Source: an uncultured Sphingomonadales bacterium (GTDB lineage: Bacteria > Pseudomonadota > Alphaproteobacteria > Sphingomonadales > Rhodothalassiaceae). From it: a stretch of DNA of 64,000 nt. Below, piece after piece: positions 21,555-32,218 of the stretch. The DNA lies in assembly GCA_947499155.1 (NCBI GenBank), contig CANMND010000003.1:434001-498000 (forward strand), in the 5' to 3' direction. The translations under genes were made by a program, and so were the position numbers. The notes under the pieces were generated by a model. That model saw nothing but the letters and a program-made list of their open reading frames with translations, was not told where the DNA came from and ran no database searches. The number at the start of each line of letters is the position of its first letter. Position 1 is the first letter of the stretch.

Positions 21555-23447
21555 TTAGGCAGTGTGTAAGGCGTCTTCATGATCCTTTGCCCTAAGACAA
21601 CGGCCAAAGCCTTGCGCCTTGCCGAATTCCGGCGTGAAGGCCTTGTCTTCCCAGGCTATTTTTCCATTGATGATCACGAGGGGCACCACACCGTCTGAGC
21701 GGTTGACCCGCTGGCGGTGTGAAAAGACATCCCGTTCAATCAACTGATTATGGGCGGCACTGTCATAACTGGCCAACGCCTCGGGGTCGATTAAAACAAG
21801 ATCGGCGCGGGCACCGGGACGGATCCGGCCAGCATCAATGCCGAAGAACTGCGCCGGTTCGTCGGTGAGACGGCGCACCATCAAAGAGACTGTCGCCAAG
21901 TCCTGCTTTTGGGCGATCTGGAGGGCGCGAAGATTGCCGTCATAAAAAGCCATATTGGTGAGGTGGGCACCTGAATCATTAAAGCCGGGCAGGAAATGGG
22001 GGTTCATCAACAGCTTTCGTATGACACGGGGATCGCGATTGGCGCTGGTGGTGTACCAGTACAGATCTGTGTCAAAGCACTCCAGCAGATGAAGTATGAA
22101 ATCTGCATCATCTGTCACCTTGTCCATTGCCATGAATGAGGCCCGTTCTTCTTCGCTACGGGCCTGCCGGGGGTCCTCTCTGTAAGCCATGAGCCGGGCA
22201 TAAACACTGGCCATGTCCTCTCCGGCCCACACAGCCACCGGACAGCTCTCAATCACCATATCAGCAAGATCACGACTGATAGTGAAGTCTTCGCGCTTTA
22301 AAAGACGTCTGAGGCGCGCCAGTGAAATGCCATGCTTTCCTTTGGACCACATTGCCTTGAATTTGGCGCGATAGGCGGGGTCACGCAGGATTACAAGCCG
22401 GGCATCCCGGTCTTCCAGTTCAGTCTCGTTTAAAAGGCGCAAGACGGGTATTTCTTCAGCCAATGGCGTGAATGGCCCATCGGCCCACACCTTGAATGGG
22501 GCAGCAAGGGCCTGCATGCGCAAACGCCCGTTAACGAGAGGGTTGTTAAGAAGCAAGGATAGCACCTTGGACAGCGTGACAAGGCTTTTGTTGCTGGCAA
22601 AATCAAGGGCGGCCACGGCCGTCAGTTTCAAGGGTTTTCCATAAAACCTCCCACTGCTAAGCAGAAAGGTCTGCAAGACTTCCAAGGGCTTGTCCTTGGG
22701 CGGTGTCGCCTGCCACAGGCGGTCTTTATTACGAACAATAGCAAGCAGGCGCTTGAGTTCCCGGTGCTTTACATATTGCGAAGGGATGCGGGATTTTTCA
22801 TTGGGGTGGTTGGCAAGATAATGAAACGGCAATGCATCGGTGGAAAATCCGGCATAGCCTTCATCCATCGCCTTTTCCAATAGCTGCTCCATCCTGTGCA
22901 ACTCGGACTCTGTCGGGTCGCGGCTGATGCTGGCCTTCAGACCCACGGCCTCGATGCGCAGCATGGAATGGGGGACCAGCGGCACGATATTGGGTCCAAG
23001 TGGCAGGCTGTCGAGATGTTTGAGATAATCCCCACTGTCTGACCATGTTGCCCGGTCCGCCACCAGTTTGAGGACAGTTTTGGGGACGTTTTCGACCCGG
23101 GCGAAACAGTCAACGATAGGATCATCGCTGTTTTTGCGTTGATTGCCAAAAGCAAGACCAATGGAGCAATTGGCGACGACTACCGTTGTGGTGCCATGAC
23201 GTACAGCTTCAGGAAGGCCAGGTGCCAGTTCCACTTCCAGGTCGAAATGAGTGTGAATGTCGAGGAGTCCGGGAATAAGCCACAGGCCATCGGCATTTAT
23301 GACACGTTTTGCCCCGTCAGCAGACAAGGCGGCGCCGACAGCTTTGACATGACCGCTTTCTATTGCGACATCCGCAGACCTTACTGACCCGCCTGAGCCG
23401 TCGAACAGGCGAATCGACCGGATCAAATAATCGCATTCTAAGGTCAT
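21555..23447 (-). CDS. Amidohydrolase family protein (D-aminoacylase/N-acyl-D-amino-acid deacylase-like)
   Basis: 630 aa; DGLWLIPGLLDIHTHFDLEVELAPGLPEAVRHGTTTVVVANCSIGLAFG, GFNDSGAHLTNMAFYD. Confidence 0.88.
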   Translation of the reverse strand: MTLECDYLIRSIRLFDGSGGSVRSADVAIESGHVKAVGAALSADGAKRVINADGLWLIPGLLDIHTHFDLEVELAPGLPEAVRHGTTTVVVANCSIGLAFGNQRKNSDDPIVDCFARVENVPKTVLKLVADRATWSDSGDYLKHLDSLPLGPNIVPLVPHSMLRIEAVGLKASISRDPTESELHRMEQLLEKAMDEGYAGFSTDALPFHYLANHPNEKSRIPSQYVKHRELKRLLAIVRNKDRLWQATPPKDKPLEVLQTFLLSSGRFYGKPLKLTAVAALDFASNKSLVTLSKVLSLLLNNPLVNGRLRMQALAAPFKVWADGPFTPLAEEIPVLRLLNETELEDRDARLVILRDPAYRAKFKAMWSKGKHGISLARLRRLLKREDFTISRDLADMVIESCPVAVWAGEDMASVYARLMAYREDPRQARSEEERASFMAMDKVTDDADFILHLLECFDTDLYWYTTSANRDPRVIRKLLMNPHFLPGFNDSGAHLTNMAFYDGNLRALQIAQKQDLATVSLMVRRLTDEPAQFFGIDAGRIRPGARADLVLIDPEALASYDSAAHNQLIERDVFSHRQRVNRSDGVVPLVIINGKIAWEDKAFTPEFGKAQGFGRCLRAKDHEDALHTA

Positions 23448-24376
23448 GCACGTGCTACCTGCCCCCTGTCTGTTGTTTCTGACTGGTCGAGAAAACGCAG
23501 ATACTGGTCAAGTACCGTTTCAGGCGCTTCCAAGTGGGGATAATGCCCGATTGCGGGTAATTCCACAATATCGTCAGTCTCACGAACAATTTCGCGGTAT
23601 CGTTCGACAACTGCCGCACCGGATACAGGATCAGCGCTGCCATTGATAAGCTGGATCGGACAATGACTGTTTATCAGTGCATCCAGCCAACATGTGCGGT
23701 GGCGACGACGCTCGTACATGAATCCCATTATTGAGGGCAATACGTGGCGCCCGTCATGAGCGCAAATGGCGGTCCAGAAATGATCGATATCGTCACTGCT
23801 TGGCTGGCTGTCGGGGCCAAATATACTGCAAATGTTTTTGCCAAAGTGCTTTTTTGTGGCCAGACGGCTGATCCATGGTCCGAATGGGCCCGCAAGCCAT
23901 CTTTGAATACCCAAAGGCTTATGGCATTCAGGAAACAGAGCGCCATTCAGCAGGCATACAGACCGGAAATACCGGCATTCCGGGGATCTTTGGTTATCAC
24001 GGGCCAGAAGCTCCTGCGCGACGGAATCGCCATAGTCATGGGCAAGCAGATGACACGATTTGAGAGTAAGCGCAGCAGCAAGGGTTTCGATCAGATCGGC
24101 CTGTTCCAGAATCGAATAGCAGTGGGGATGTGGTTTTTGGGAAAATCCGAAACCCAGAAAATCCGGTACGATAAGTCGGTATTTGGCGACGAGGCCCGGC
24201 CAGACCCGGTGGAAATCCCATCCGGATGTGGGGAAGCCATGCAGCATCACAAGTGGGGTCTTGCCTGCGTCCAGGTCAATCGTGCTGCTATCAAGATAAA
24301 AAAGACGCCGCCTGCTAAGAGCAATGGTTTGGCCTGCCATTTTCCAAGCCTGAGGCGATGACAAAATCTTTCCCAT
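23444..24376 (-). CDS. Alpha/beta hydrolase
   Basis: 310 aa; PLVMLHGFPTSGWDFHRVWPGL, HLLAHDYGDSVAQELLAR, C-terminal IGHYPHLEAPE. Confidence 0.9.
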   Translation of the reverse strand: MGKILSSPQAWKMAGQTIALSRRRLFYLDSSTIDLDAGKTPLVMLHGFPTSGWDFHRVWPGLVAKYRLIVPDFLGFGFSQKPHPHCYSILEQADLIETLAAALTLKSCHLLAHDYGDSVAQELLARDNQRSPECRYFRSVCLLNGALFPECHKPLGIQRWLAGPFGPWISRLATKKHFGKNICSIFGPDSQPSSDDIDHFWTAICAHDGRHVLPSIMGFMYERRRHRTCWLDALINSHCPIQLINGSADPVSGAAVVERYREIVRETDDIVELPAIGHYPHLEAPETVLDQYLRFLDQSETTDRGQVARA

Positions 24377-24465
24377 GACTCAAGTATAGCCTGAAAATCA
24401 GTGCAGTAGTCTGTAGTTTTGATTACTTAACGATCAAAGATATTTGATCATTTCGTGTAGACTTG

Positions 24466-24945
24466 TCACATTTCCGTAAGATGTTCGAATTCTTTTACGA
24501 TAGTTTCGTATAAAGAACGCTTGAATGAAACGATATGGTGCGGAAGGTCCTGCAGCGTTGACCAGCGCCAGGCGCTGAATTCCGGATTGGGTGTATTGAT
24601 GTTGATCTCAGCGTCGGTGCCTAAAAACCGCATGGCATACCAGTGAACACACTGCCCGCGATAACGCCCACCCCATGCCTTGCCTAAAAGTTCCGGTGGC
24701 AGATCGTAACAGACCGGTTTCTTTGTGCAGGCGATAATCCTGACATTATCTGTACCGACTTCTTCCCTGAGTTCACGCAAAGCAGCGTGTTCAGGGGTCT
24801 CGCCCGGATCAATTCCGCCTTGTGGCATCTGCCAGGCCTCTGCACGGCTATCGATTCTCTGGCCGGTGAAGACAAGGTTTTCGGAGTTCAGCATCAGCAT
24901 ACCTACACAAGGGCGATAGGGTAGTGAGTTGGTTTTAGTGGTCAT
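24466..24945 (-). CDS. rppH: RNA pyrophosphohydrolase (Nudix)
   Basis: 159 aa; AWQMPQGGIDPGETPEHAALRELREEVGTDNV Nudix box. Confidence 0.95.
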   Translation of the reverse strand: MTTKTNSLPYRPCVGMLMLNSENLVFTGQRIDSRAEAWQMPQGGIDPGETPEHAALRELREEVGTDNVRIIACTKKPVCYDLPPELLGKAWGGRYRGQCVHWYAMRFLGTDAEININTPNPEFSAWRWSTLQDLPHHIVSFKRSLYETIVKEFEHLTEM

Positions 24946-24989
24946 GGTCGCCCCTGTTTGTAGCTGTGAGTTCTAAAGGTTCAGGAGTC

Positions 24990-26171
24990 TTATCGGCCTA
25001 TGGCGGTAATGGGGACAAGTGTCACACCCCTTAGGGCAAGGCCTGACTCCCAGGCCTTGATCCGATCCACAGTCACAGGGAAGGGACGGCCAAATCCGAC
25101 AGCGATTCCCCGCTCATGGGCAATGGCTTCCAGTTCGGACAGATACCGGTCAATGTCGGCAGCCGACAAACGATTATCGATAAAACGGTCATTGACGGCG
25201 ACTGGAAAGCCTTCTTCCGTGGCAATGGTAGCCATTATAGAGCGGACGCCAGAACGGGCATCAACGATCAGCAGGCCGCGGCTGCCGATATCCGATATGA
25301 TCGGAGACAATGCCAGGCGATCGGCAGTGAAACGTGATCCCATATGGTTGACGACCCCGGCGTAACCCTGAAGCCGGCTCATAACCAGGTGCAAACGATC
25401 AAGGTTTTCAGCGGCGGGCAAAGAAACCAGCAGACTGTGGGGGCCGGGATCGTTGGCTGGATATGCAACTGGTTCCATGGGCACCATTAAAAGCACCTCA
25501 TGACCTTTGTCGCGGGCCGTGGTCACGATGTCTTGAGGGTTTGCCGAATAGGGTGAGACTGCCATTGTCACTTCTGGCGGCAACTGGTCGATGGCGAGAG
25601 AGCTGGATTTTTGCGATAGTCCGATTTCCTGAATAACAAGGGCGATTTTTGGTCCGGATGTGGGACCCAGATAAGGGCGTCCATAGACATGCCACGGCTT
25701 TTTGCCATCTGCCCCGATCATGGGGAGCGGACCATGGTTGCTCATCTCAACAAGATCAGGGTCAGGGACCGGTCCAAGATGGATTTGGGCTGTGATGGAC
25801 GGGGCCACTTTGTCTGCCATGCCCGTTTCACGGTCAGGGTCACGAGACTGATCAGTTAAGCCTGCCTGTGAAGATGAGGGCAAGGCAGCAGTGGCCTGTT
25901 TGGGTTCTGTATTCTCGTCATAGGCACCGTCACCATCGGCGCCGTCCGTGTGACTGGCTAATATTGGCGGTGTTGAAACCGGGATAGCCAGTGCGTCCGT
26001 ATCCGGCTGGTGGGCAGGTTCGGAAAGGGTTGGCGCCGGTTCATGGCTTATATGCAGCCAGAGGATGACCAGACCCAGAACAAGCAGGGTCAGTGCCCAG
26101 GTACAGGCAAGGGGGCCGACGCTGCCGAACCCCCTTTTAAGGCCAAGTATGGATCTGTTCAAACGCGACAC
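24990..26171 (-). CDS. Divergent polysaccharide deacetylase family protein
   Basis: 393 aa; PKIALVIQEIGLSQKSSSLAIDQLPPEVTMAVSPYSANPQDIVTTARDKGHEVLLMVPMEP, MGSRFTADR, GFGRPFPVTVDRI. Confidence 0.9.
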   Translation of the reverse strand: MSRLNRSILGLKRGFGSVGPLACTWALTLLVLGLVILWLHISHEPAPTLSEPAHQPDTDALAIPVSTPPILASHTDGADGDGAYDENTEPKQATAALPSSSQAGLTDQSRDPDRETGMADKVAPSITAQIHLGPVPDPDLVEMSNHGPLPMIGADGKKPWHVYGRPYLGPTSGPKIALVIQEIGLSQKSSSLAIDQLPPEVTMAVSPYSANPQDIVTTARDKGHEVLLMVPMEPVAYPANDPGPHSLLVSLPAAENLDRLHLVMSRLQGYAGVVNHMGSRFTADRLALSPIISDIGSRGLLIVDARSGVRSIMATIATEEGFPVAVNDRFIDNRLSAADIDRYLSELEAIAHERGIAVGFGRPFPVTVDRIKAWESGLALRGVTLVPITAIGR

Positions 26172-26181
26172 GGCAAAGATG

Positions 26182-27627
26182 CTACTTCTTCAAATCCGCT
26201 GCGACCTGTTGCGAGATGGCTGAGCGAATGCCCTGCAACAGGTCCAGCGCATAATTGAGCTGGTAATCACTGACCTCTTCCGTGTCGTCAGTGGACTCGT
26301 CGCCGTCTGCCTTATCCGTATTGTTGTCAGTTTTGCCGCTTTCCTCACCAGCATTGTTGGCCGGTGCGCCTTTATCATCTGAAGCGATTATCTCTTCGGT
26401 GATGGATTCATCAATGTCGGTCTTAAGTTGTTCATTTTCCAGATGTCCGCGAAGATCGCGTTCGCGGCGCGGCTTCAGAATCCGGCCATTGGGTGCAACC
26501 CGGACCTGCTTTACAGGGATGTCAGGCTCAATCCCGCGTTCCTGGATCGAGCGACCGGCTGGCGTGTAATACCGTGCTGTGGTCAGGCGAAGGGCGCTGT
26601 CTGCTCCCAGCGGGATGATGGTCTGCACCGTTCCCTTGCCAAAGGTGTCGTCACCCAGGATTGTCGCACGATGATGGTCTTGAAGGGCGCCTGCCACAAT
26701 CTCGGATGCAGAAGCAGAGCCAGCATCGACGAGGACGACAATAGGCTTGCCATTGATCATGTCACCGGGGTTTGCATGCCAGCGCTTGGTATCGCGCGCA
26801 TGTCGGCCACGAGTAGACACAACCTCGCCCTTGTCAAGAAAGGCATCAGATACGGAAATGGCCTGATCAAGAAGTCCGCCGGGGTTGGAGCGCAGGTCAA
26901 GCACCAGGCCGGTCATGTCATTGCCAAGCTCGCTTTCAAGCTCGCGCAGGGCATCTTTCAGACCGCGGGTTGTCTGTTCATTGAAGGTGCGGACGCGGAT
27001 ATAACCGATCGAATCTCGCTCAATCCGATGAGACGTCGCGGCAACCGTTATATTGTCGCGGACCAGTTCGACATCAAACACTTCATTTTCTTCACCTTCC
27101 TGAGGGCGGACAATCGTGATGGTGATAGCCGCGCCAACTGGACCGCGCATTTTCTCCACCGCATCGTTCAGCGTCATGCCAAGAACCGCTACACCATCAA
27201 TTTGTGTGATAAAATCGCCGCTTTTGATGCCAGCGCGGGATGCTGGTGTTTCATCAATGGGTGATACCACCTTGACGACGCCGTTTTCCTGCGTCACTTC
27301 AAGCCCCAGTCCACCATATTCACCACGGGTCTGCACCTGCATGGCCTTGAAGCTTTCCGGGCCCATATAACTGGAATGGGGATCAAGGGACGCCAGCATA
27401 CCGTTGATAGCGGCTTCAAGGACTTCCTGATCTTCTACTTCTTCTACATATTCTGCGCGTACCCGCTCAAACACTTCCATCAGCAGGTCAAGCTGACGAT
27501 AAGTGTCGGCATTGGCGGGGGCGGCATATGATCCGGCACTGCCAAGGAAAGCCATGGCCGCCGCGCTTATTCCTAAAATAATTCCTCGCATCGTCAACTT
27601 ACCTTTCCCAGTCCCGCAGCCAACCAT
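26182..27627 (-). CDS. S41 family C-terminal processing peptidase (CtpA-like); start probably 27591
   Basis: 481 aa; PDZ domain plus LDLRSNPGGLLDQAISVSDAFL and VLVDAGSASASEIVAGALQDHHRATILGDDTFGKGTVQ. Confidence 0.95.
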   Translation of the reverse strand: MVGCGTGKGKLTMRGIILGISAAAMAFLGSAGSYAAPANADTYRQLDLLMEVFERVRAEYVEEVEDQEVLEAAINGMLASLDPHSSYMGPESFKAMQVQTRGEYGGLGLEVTQENGVVKVVSPIDETPASRAGIKSGDFITQIDGVAVLGMTLNDAVEKMRGPVGAAITITIVRPQEGEENEVFDVELVRDNITVAATSHRIERDSIGYIRVRTFNEQTTRGLKDALRELESELGNDMTGLVLDLRSNPGGLLDQAISVSDAFLDKGEVVSTRGRHARDTKRWHANPGDMINGKPIVVLVDAGSASASEIVAGALQDHHRATILGDDTFGKGTVQTIIPLGADSALRLTTARYYTPAGRSIQERGIEPDIPVKQVRVAPNGRILKPRRERDLRGHLENEQLKTDIDESITEEIIASDDKGAPANNAGEESGKTDNNTDKADGDESTDDTEEVSDYQLNYALDLLQGIRSAISQQVAADLKK

Positions 27628-28901
27628 GGCAAGGGATCTATTGGTTCGCCCCCTTTTCGTAACTCCACATAGAGTTTGGGAGCGTCCCCGGTTATTATAT
27701 TCGCGCTCTGCGTCGCGTTCTTGCTGCCGCCCTCATTATCTTCAGCCATCAGTCCGACTGGCTCTCCGGCAAGAACCCATTGCCCGACGGATGCATATAT
27801 CTGCTCCATGCCGGCCAACAATGTATGGTACCCTTCGCCGTGGGTGATGATCAAGAGCCTGCCATAGCCACGAAACGGTCCGGCAAAGGCGACACGCCCG
27901 TCATGGGGAGCGATAACCTGTGCGCCCGCAAGTGTTGCGATTGTCAGGCCTTTTTCATGTAACCCCCCGTTTTCAGACCCAAAAGCTTTGAGCAACCGTC
28001 CGCGTACCGGCAAGGGAAGTGAGCCGTGGGCCTGGCCGATTGAAGTGGATTGAGGCGGCGGCTCAACAGATGGTGGCGTTGTTCGGTCGGGCGCGTTTCC
28101 GACACGCTTTGCCGCATCAGCAGCAAGAGCCATGCGCCGTTTCCGTTCTTTTTCAATGGCTTCCAGCAATCCTTCCAGATCTCGTGCCTGATCTGCCAGT
28201 CGGGCCATGACCCGCGATTCGTCTTCAGCTTCGCCCAAAAGACGCTTGCGGTCGTCTTCCCGTGCCTTACGCAGGCTTTCCAGCTCGCTCTGGCTTGCCT
28301 CCAGCGCTTTGTGATCATCACGAAGGCTTGTGCGCTCATTTTCAAGATCAGTGCGAAGAATGATGATCCGCTCTACCTGTTGACCGATCTCGCGCGCGTC
28401 TTTTTCCAGTTGCGGAGCCAGCTCACGCAGGAGCAGAGCGCCCTTGACCGTCTCATTGGCATCGGTGGGGCGCAGCAAGGCAAGATGTGGCGGGCGGCGC
28501 GACAGCCGCTGCAGGGCGGCAAGGGTGTGGCTCATCTGATCCTGGCGCTGGTCAAGCAGGTCTTCCTGTTCATTCAGCATTTCCACAAGACTCTCGATCT
28601 TGATGGCAAGGGCTGTGACCTTTTCTTCCAGACCCTGTACATCTGCGGCGGTGGCGATTATCCGGCGCGTCAATGCTTCCGCGTCATGACCTGCCGCCTC
28701 TGCCTGCTGTGCAAGTTCACGGCTGTGGCGCGCACGTTCGGCCAGTTCGGATTCAATTCGGTCAAGCCTTGCCCGTGTGGCATCGGGATCGTCTGAAGTC
28801 TGGGATTGGCCAGTTGCGGGCCATAACAGATACAAAAATCCGACGACAAGAACCAGCGAAAGACTGGTGCGGGGACTGGATGTGACCGGTTTTTGGATCA
28901 T
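27594..28901 (-). CDS. Murein hydrolase activator EnvC-like, coiled coil plus LytM domain
   Basis: 435 aa; signal-like N-terminus, long coiled coil, degenerate M23/LytM C-terminus (VIAPHDGRVAFAGPFRGYGRLLIITHGEGYHTLLAGM). Confidence 0.9.
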   Translation of the reverse strand: MIQKPVTSSPRTSLSLVLVVGFLYLLWPATGQSQTSDDPDATRARLDRIESELAERARHSRELAQQAEAAGHDAEALTRRIIATAADVQGLEEKVTALAIKIESLVEMLNEQEDLLDQRQDQMSHTLAALQRLSRRPPHLALLRPTDANETVKGALLLRELAPQLEKDAREIGQQVERIIILRTDLENERTSLRDDHKALEASQSELESLRKAREDDRKRLLGEAEDESRVMARLADQARDLEGLLEAIEKERKRRMALAADAAKRVGNAPDRTTPPSVEPPPQSTSIGQAHGSLPLPVRGRLLKAFGSENGGLHEKGLTIATLAGAQVIAPHDGRVAFAGPFRGYGRLLIITHGEGYHTLLAGMEQIYASVGQWVLAGEPVGLMAEDNEGGSKNATQSANIITGDAPKLYVELRKGGEPIDPLPWLAAGLGKVS

Positions 28902-28920
28902 GGTGGTCCGTTTGGTCTTG

Positions 28921-29388
28921 TCATTGTATCAGGTCGCGATGATAGGGATGTCCCATGGTTATGGACGTTGCGCGATAAAGCTGTTCTGCCAGCATTACTC
29001 TTACCAACATGTGCGGCCACGTCATGTTTGACAAGGAGAGTGTTGTATCAGCACGCTTTAACACAGCTTCGCCATGGCCGTCAGCTCCACCAATGGCAAA
29101 GACCAGCGGGCGGCCCATTTCCTGCCAGCGGGTAAGATTCCCGGCTAGTTGTGGGCTGGTCATCTGCTTGCCCCGTTCATCCAGAACGACAAGAAAAGCA
29201 TTGTCCGGAAGCGCTGCCAGCAGTTTCTCACCTTCGCGCTTTATAAGTTCCAATCCCTGAAATGGGCGCTTTTCTTCCAGTTCCTTGATGCGTGCTGGTA
29301 CCGGCAGCCGATTCAGATAGGCCTGAGCCAAAGCTGCTTCGGGTCTGCGGCCAGCGCGGCCCAGTGCAAGAATCGTGATTTCACTCAT
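28921..29388 (-). CDS. rlmH: 23S rRNA (pseudouridine-1915-N3)-methyltransferase
   Basis: 155 aa; LVVLDERGKQMTSPQLAGNL, FAIGGADGHGE, LSLSNMTWPHMLVRVMLAEQLYRATSI. Confidence 0.95.
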   Translation of the reverse strand: MSEITILALGRAGRRPEAALAQAYLNRLPVPARIKELEEKRPFQGLELIKREGEKLLAALPDNAFLVVLDERGKQMTSPQLAGNLTRWQEMGRPLVFAIGGADGHGEAVLKRADTTLSLSNMTWPHMLVRVMLAEQLYRATSITMGHPYHRDLIQ

Positions 29389-29406
29389 ATGTGGCTGCCT
29401 GGCCGG

Positions 29407-30339
29407 TTATTCATGCAGGTTTGGCCTCTGTCTTTTTTCTGTCATGACCTCTCCTTTTGCGGCGGCTATTTTTGCCAGTCGCGACTCCCGATGGGCAAGA
29501 TAGACACTGGACAGCAAAATGACCGATGCCCCGAGCAGGGTCTGCCAGTCAAGATGTTCGCCAAATAAAACTATGCCAAAACCGGCCGCAAGGACAAGAC
29601 GCACAAAATCAAGAGGCAGCACAGCCGTGATTTCGGCAGCCGCAAAGGAGCGCGCAAGGAACACCTGCCCCAGATTGGCCAGAATACCAATACCGACAAG
29701 CAGGACCAGCTCTGTCATATTGGGCCACTGCCAGAAAAACAGGGCGACAATGAAATTGATCGGCAGCATGAAAATATAGGTGAAGCCGACGATCGCATCG
29801 ATGCGCTCTGTTGCCGATAGCAATTTGATTGCTGTCAAAGATCCCGCGGTCATAAGCGCTGCGCCCAAGGCTGCAAGATGCCCCGGCCCCAGCTCGCGAA
29901 GGCCCGGGCGCATGACCAGCAACATGCCAAACAGACCAATAAGCAATGTTGTGATTCGTCGCGCCCTGATCACCTCTCCCAACGCCAGGACAGCTACAAG
30001 GGTGGCGAATAAGGGTGTTGCATAGGATATGGCGACGATATCGGCCAATGGGGCGACAGCCACTGCATAGAATGTGGCGTACATGGCGATGATGCCAGTC
30101 AGGGAACGAAGAATATGAAGCCCAAGACGATGGGTGACAAAGACATGATGCCGTTCGCGCAGCAGTATGGGTGCCATGAATAAAAGGCCGAAAAAGGTCC
30201 GATAAAAGACGATGAGCGGTGATGGCATGGTATGGGATGCATAACGGATCAGAACCCAGAGCACTGCAAGACAGACGGTGGATAGCAGCATATAGACTGC
30301 GCCCCGTGCCGTTGCAGGCAGATGACCGAGATATTTCAT
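29407..30339 (-). CDS. DMT superfamily (EamA) transporter
   Basis: 310 aa; multiple TM segments, two EamA-like repeats. Confidence 0.9.
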   Translation of the reverse strand: MKYLGHLPATARGAVYMLLSTVCLAVLWVLIRYASHTMPSPLIVFYRTFFGLLFMAPILLRERHHVFVTHRLGLHILRSLTGIIAMYATFYAVAVAPLADIVAISYATPLFATLVAVLALGEVIRARRITTLLIGLFGMLLVMRPGLRELGPGHLAALGAALMTAGSLTAIKLLSATERIDAIVGFTYIFMLPINFIVALFFWQWPNMTELVLLVGIGILANLGQVFLARSFAAAEITAVLPLDFVRLVLAAGFGIVLFGEHLDWQTLLGASVILLSSVYLAHRESRLAKIAAAKGEVMTEKRQRPNLHE

Positions 30340-30405
30340 GGGACCCCATATGACACTATAAAGATATGGCGCAGGCCAATGAACGAGAGGCCGACACCCG
30401 TTGTC

Positions 30406-32067
30406 TCATATCTTCTTTGGCTGTGCCCTTTGCAAGATGGCATCGACATCAAGGCCGATTGGCAAGGTTCCAAACGCCCGGCCCCAGTCGCCACCAAGGC
30501 GACTCGCGCAGAAGGCATCGGCCACAGCGGACGGTGCATGGCGCACCAGCAACGAGCCTTGCAAGGCCAGAGCCAGGTCCTCCACCAGACGCCGCGCCTG
30601 CTGCTCCAGACCATCCGGGCGGGCAAACCAGCGATCAAGATCTGCAATGGCGCGATCAAGGCGTTTGTCGGTGCCGCTTGCAAGAGCCAGCTCAGTTCGC
30701 AAGGCATCAACCGCTTCCGGTGATTTTTGCAGCGTGCGCAGGGCATCAAGTGCGATGACATTGCCCGAGCCTTCCCAGATGCTGTTCAGCGGTGCCTCAC
30801 GGTAAAGCCTTGGCATCGGTGTATCTTCGATATAGCCGATACCGCCATGAACCTCCATTGCCTCAAAAATCAGGGGTGAAACCCGCTTGTTGAGCCAGTA
30901 TTTCGCAATGGCAACCGCCAGTCTTGAAAAGGAACGGGCGGCATGGTCCTTTTCACTGTCGTCAAAGGCGCGGGCAACGCGAAAGGCAAGGGCGGTTGCG
31001 GCTTCCGATTCAATGGCCAGATCAGCAAGGACCGTCTGCATCAGGGGCTGATCAATCAGATGGCGTTGAAAAACGCGGCGATGGCGGGAGTGGTTAAGCG
31101 CCTCCGCCAGCGCCCTGCGCATCAAGGACGCGGCCCCCACTGTGGTATCAAGCCTTGTATGATGAACCATCTCGATAATGGTGCGGACGCCTTGTCCTTC
31201 GTCGCCAACCCGTCGGGCATAGGCATTGTGATATTCAATTTCGGCAGAGGCATTGGACCGGTTGCCCAGCTTGTCTTTCAGTCTTTGGATGAAAATACGA
31301 TTGCGGGTTTCATCAGGTGTCCAGCGCGGAACGAAAAAGCAGGTGAGGCCTTCATCTATGTAGGCAAGGGTCAGAAAAGCGTCGGACATGGGGGCTGAAC
31401 AGAACCATTTATGGCCTATCAGGGTATAGCCGTCATTGGTACCTGCGATCGGTTTGGCGCGTGTGGTGTTGGCACGCACGTCTGAGCCACCCTGCTTTTC
31501 CGTCATAGCCATGCCCATTGTGGCCGCGGTCTTGTCTTTTACCGGACGAAAATCTGGATCATAGTCTGATGATAAAAGCTTTGGTTCCCACTCTTGGGCA
31601 ATGTCAGGATTGTGACGCAGGGCCGGGATACCGGCATAGGTCATGGACAAGGGACAGCAAACGCCCGCCTCCACTTCATGCATCAGGAATTCAAGCGCTG
31701 CATGACTGACATGGCCGCCCTTTTCCCCGCTCCAGGCGACATTGTGCTGGCCATGTTCCATTGCCAGCGTCATTAGCCGATGATAGTCGGGATGAAAGTG
31801 AACCTCGTCAATGCGCTGGCCATAGCGGTCAAAGGGCACGAATTCAGGGGCATGGCGGTTGGCGCTGTCACCTGCTTCCAGCATGGCGGCGGACCCAAGC
31901 ACGACACCAAAAGCACGGGCGCGCCTGTCAGATTGCGGTGAACCTTCGCGATTGACAGCTTCCACCAGGGCGCGGTCACTGTCATAGAGATTGTAGTCTA
32001 CAAGCGGTGATGCCTGATTTGTTACGTCATGGGTTTCAAGGTCAGTTGTTGGGCGATAGGCAGGCAT
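30406..32067 (-). CDS. Acyl-CoA dehydrogenase family protein (AidB-like)
   Basis: 553 aa; MGMAMTEKQGGSDVRANTTRA, GHKWFCSAPMSDAFLTLA, FEAMEVHGGIGYIEDTPMPRLYREAPLNSIWEGSGNVIALD. Confidence 0.93.
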   Translation of the reverse strand: MPAYRPTTDLETHDVTNQASPLVDYNLYDSDRALVEAVNREGSPQSDRRARAFGVVLGSAAMLEAGDSANRHAPEFVPFDRYGQRIDEVHFHPDYHRLMTLAMEHGQHNVAWSGEKGGHVSHAALEFLMHEVEAGVCCPLSMTYAGIPALRHNPDIAQEWEPKLLSSDYDPDFRPVKDKTAATMGMAMTEKQGGSDVRANTTRAKPIAGTNDGYTLIGHKWFCSAPMSDAFLTLAYIDEGLTCFFVPRWTPDETRNRIFIQRLKDKLGNRSNASAEIEYHNAYARRVGDEGQGVRTIIEMVHHTRLDTTVGAASLMRRALAEALNHSRHRRVFQRHLIDQPLMQTVLADLAIESEAATALAFRVARAFDDSEKDHAARSFSRLAVAIAKYWLNKRVSPLIFEAMEVHGGIGYIEDTPMPRLYREAPLNSIWEGSGNVIALDALRTLQKSPEAVDALRTELALASGTDKRLDRAIADLDRWFARPDGLEQQARRLVEDLALALQGSLLVRHAPSAVADAFCASRLGGDWGRAFGTLPIGLDVDAILQRAQPKKI

Positions 32068-32218
32068 GACGGGTTTCCCCTGATTGGGATGGACAATCCG
32101 GCCTCAAGCATACACGACTTGTTTGCGGGATAAAAAGAAAGCGGAAGGCTTGCCCGCCAGTGTTGGCGGCGTTATGGACGCATTTTGATAGCGCACTGGC
32201 TGAGAATGGAATGACCGG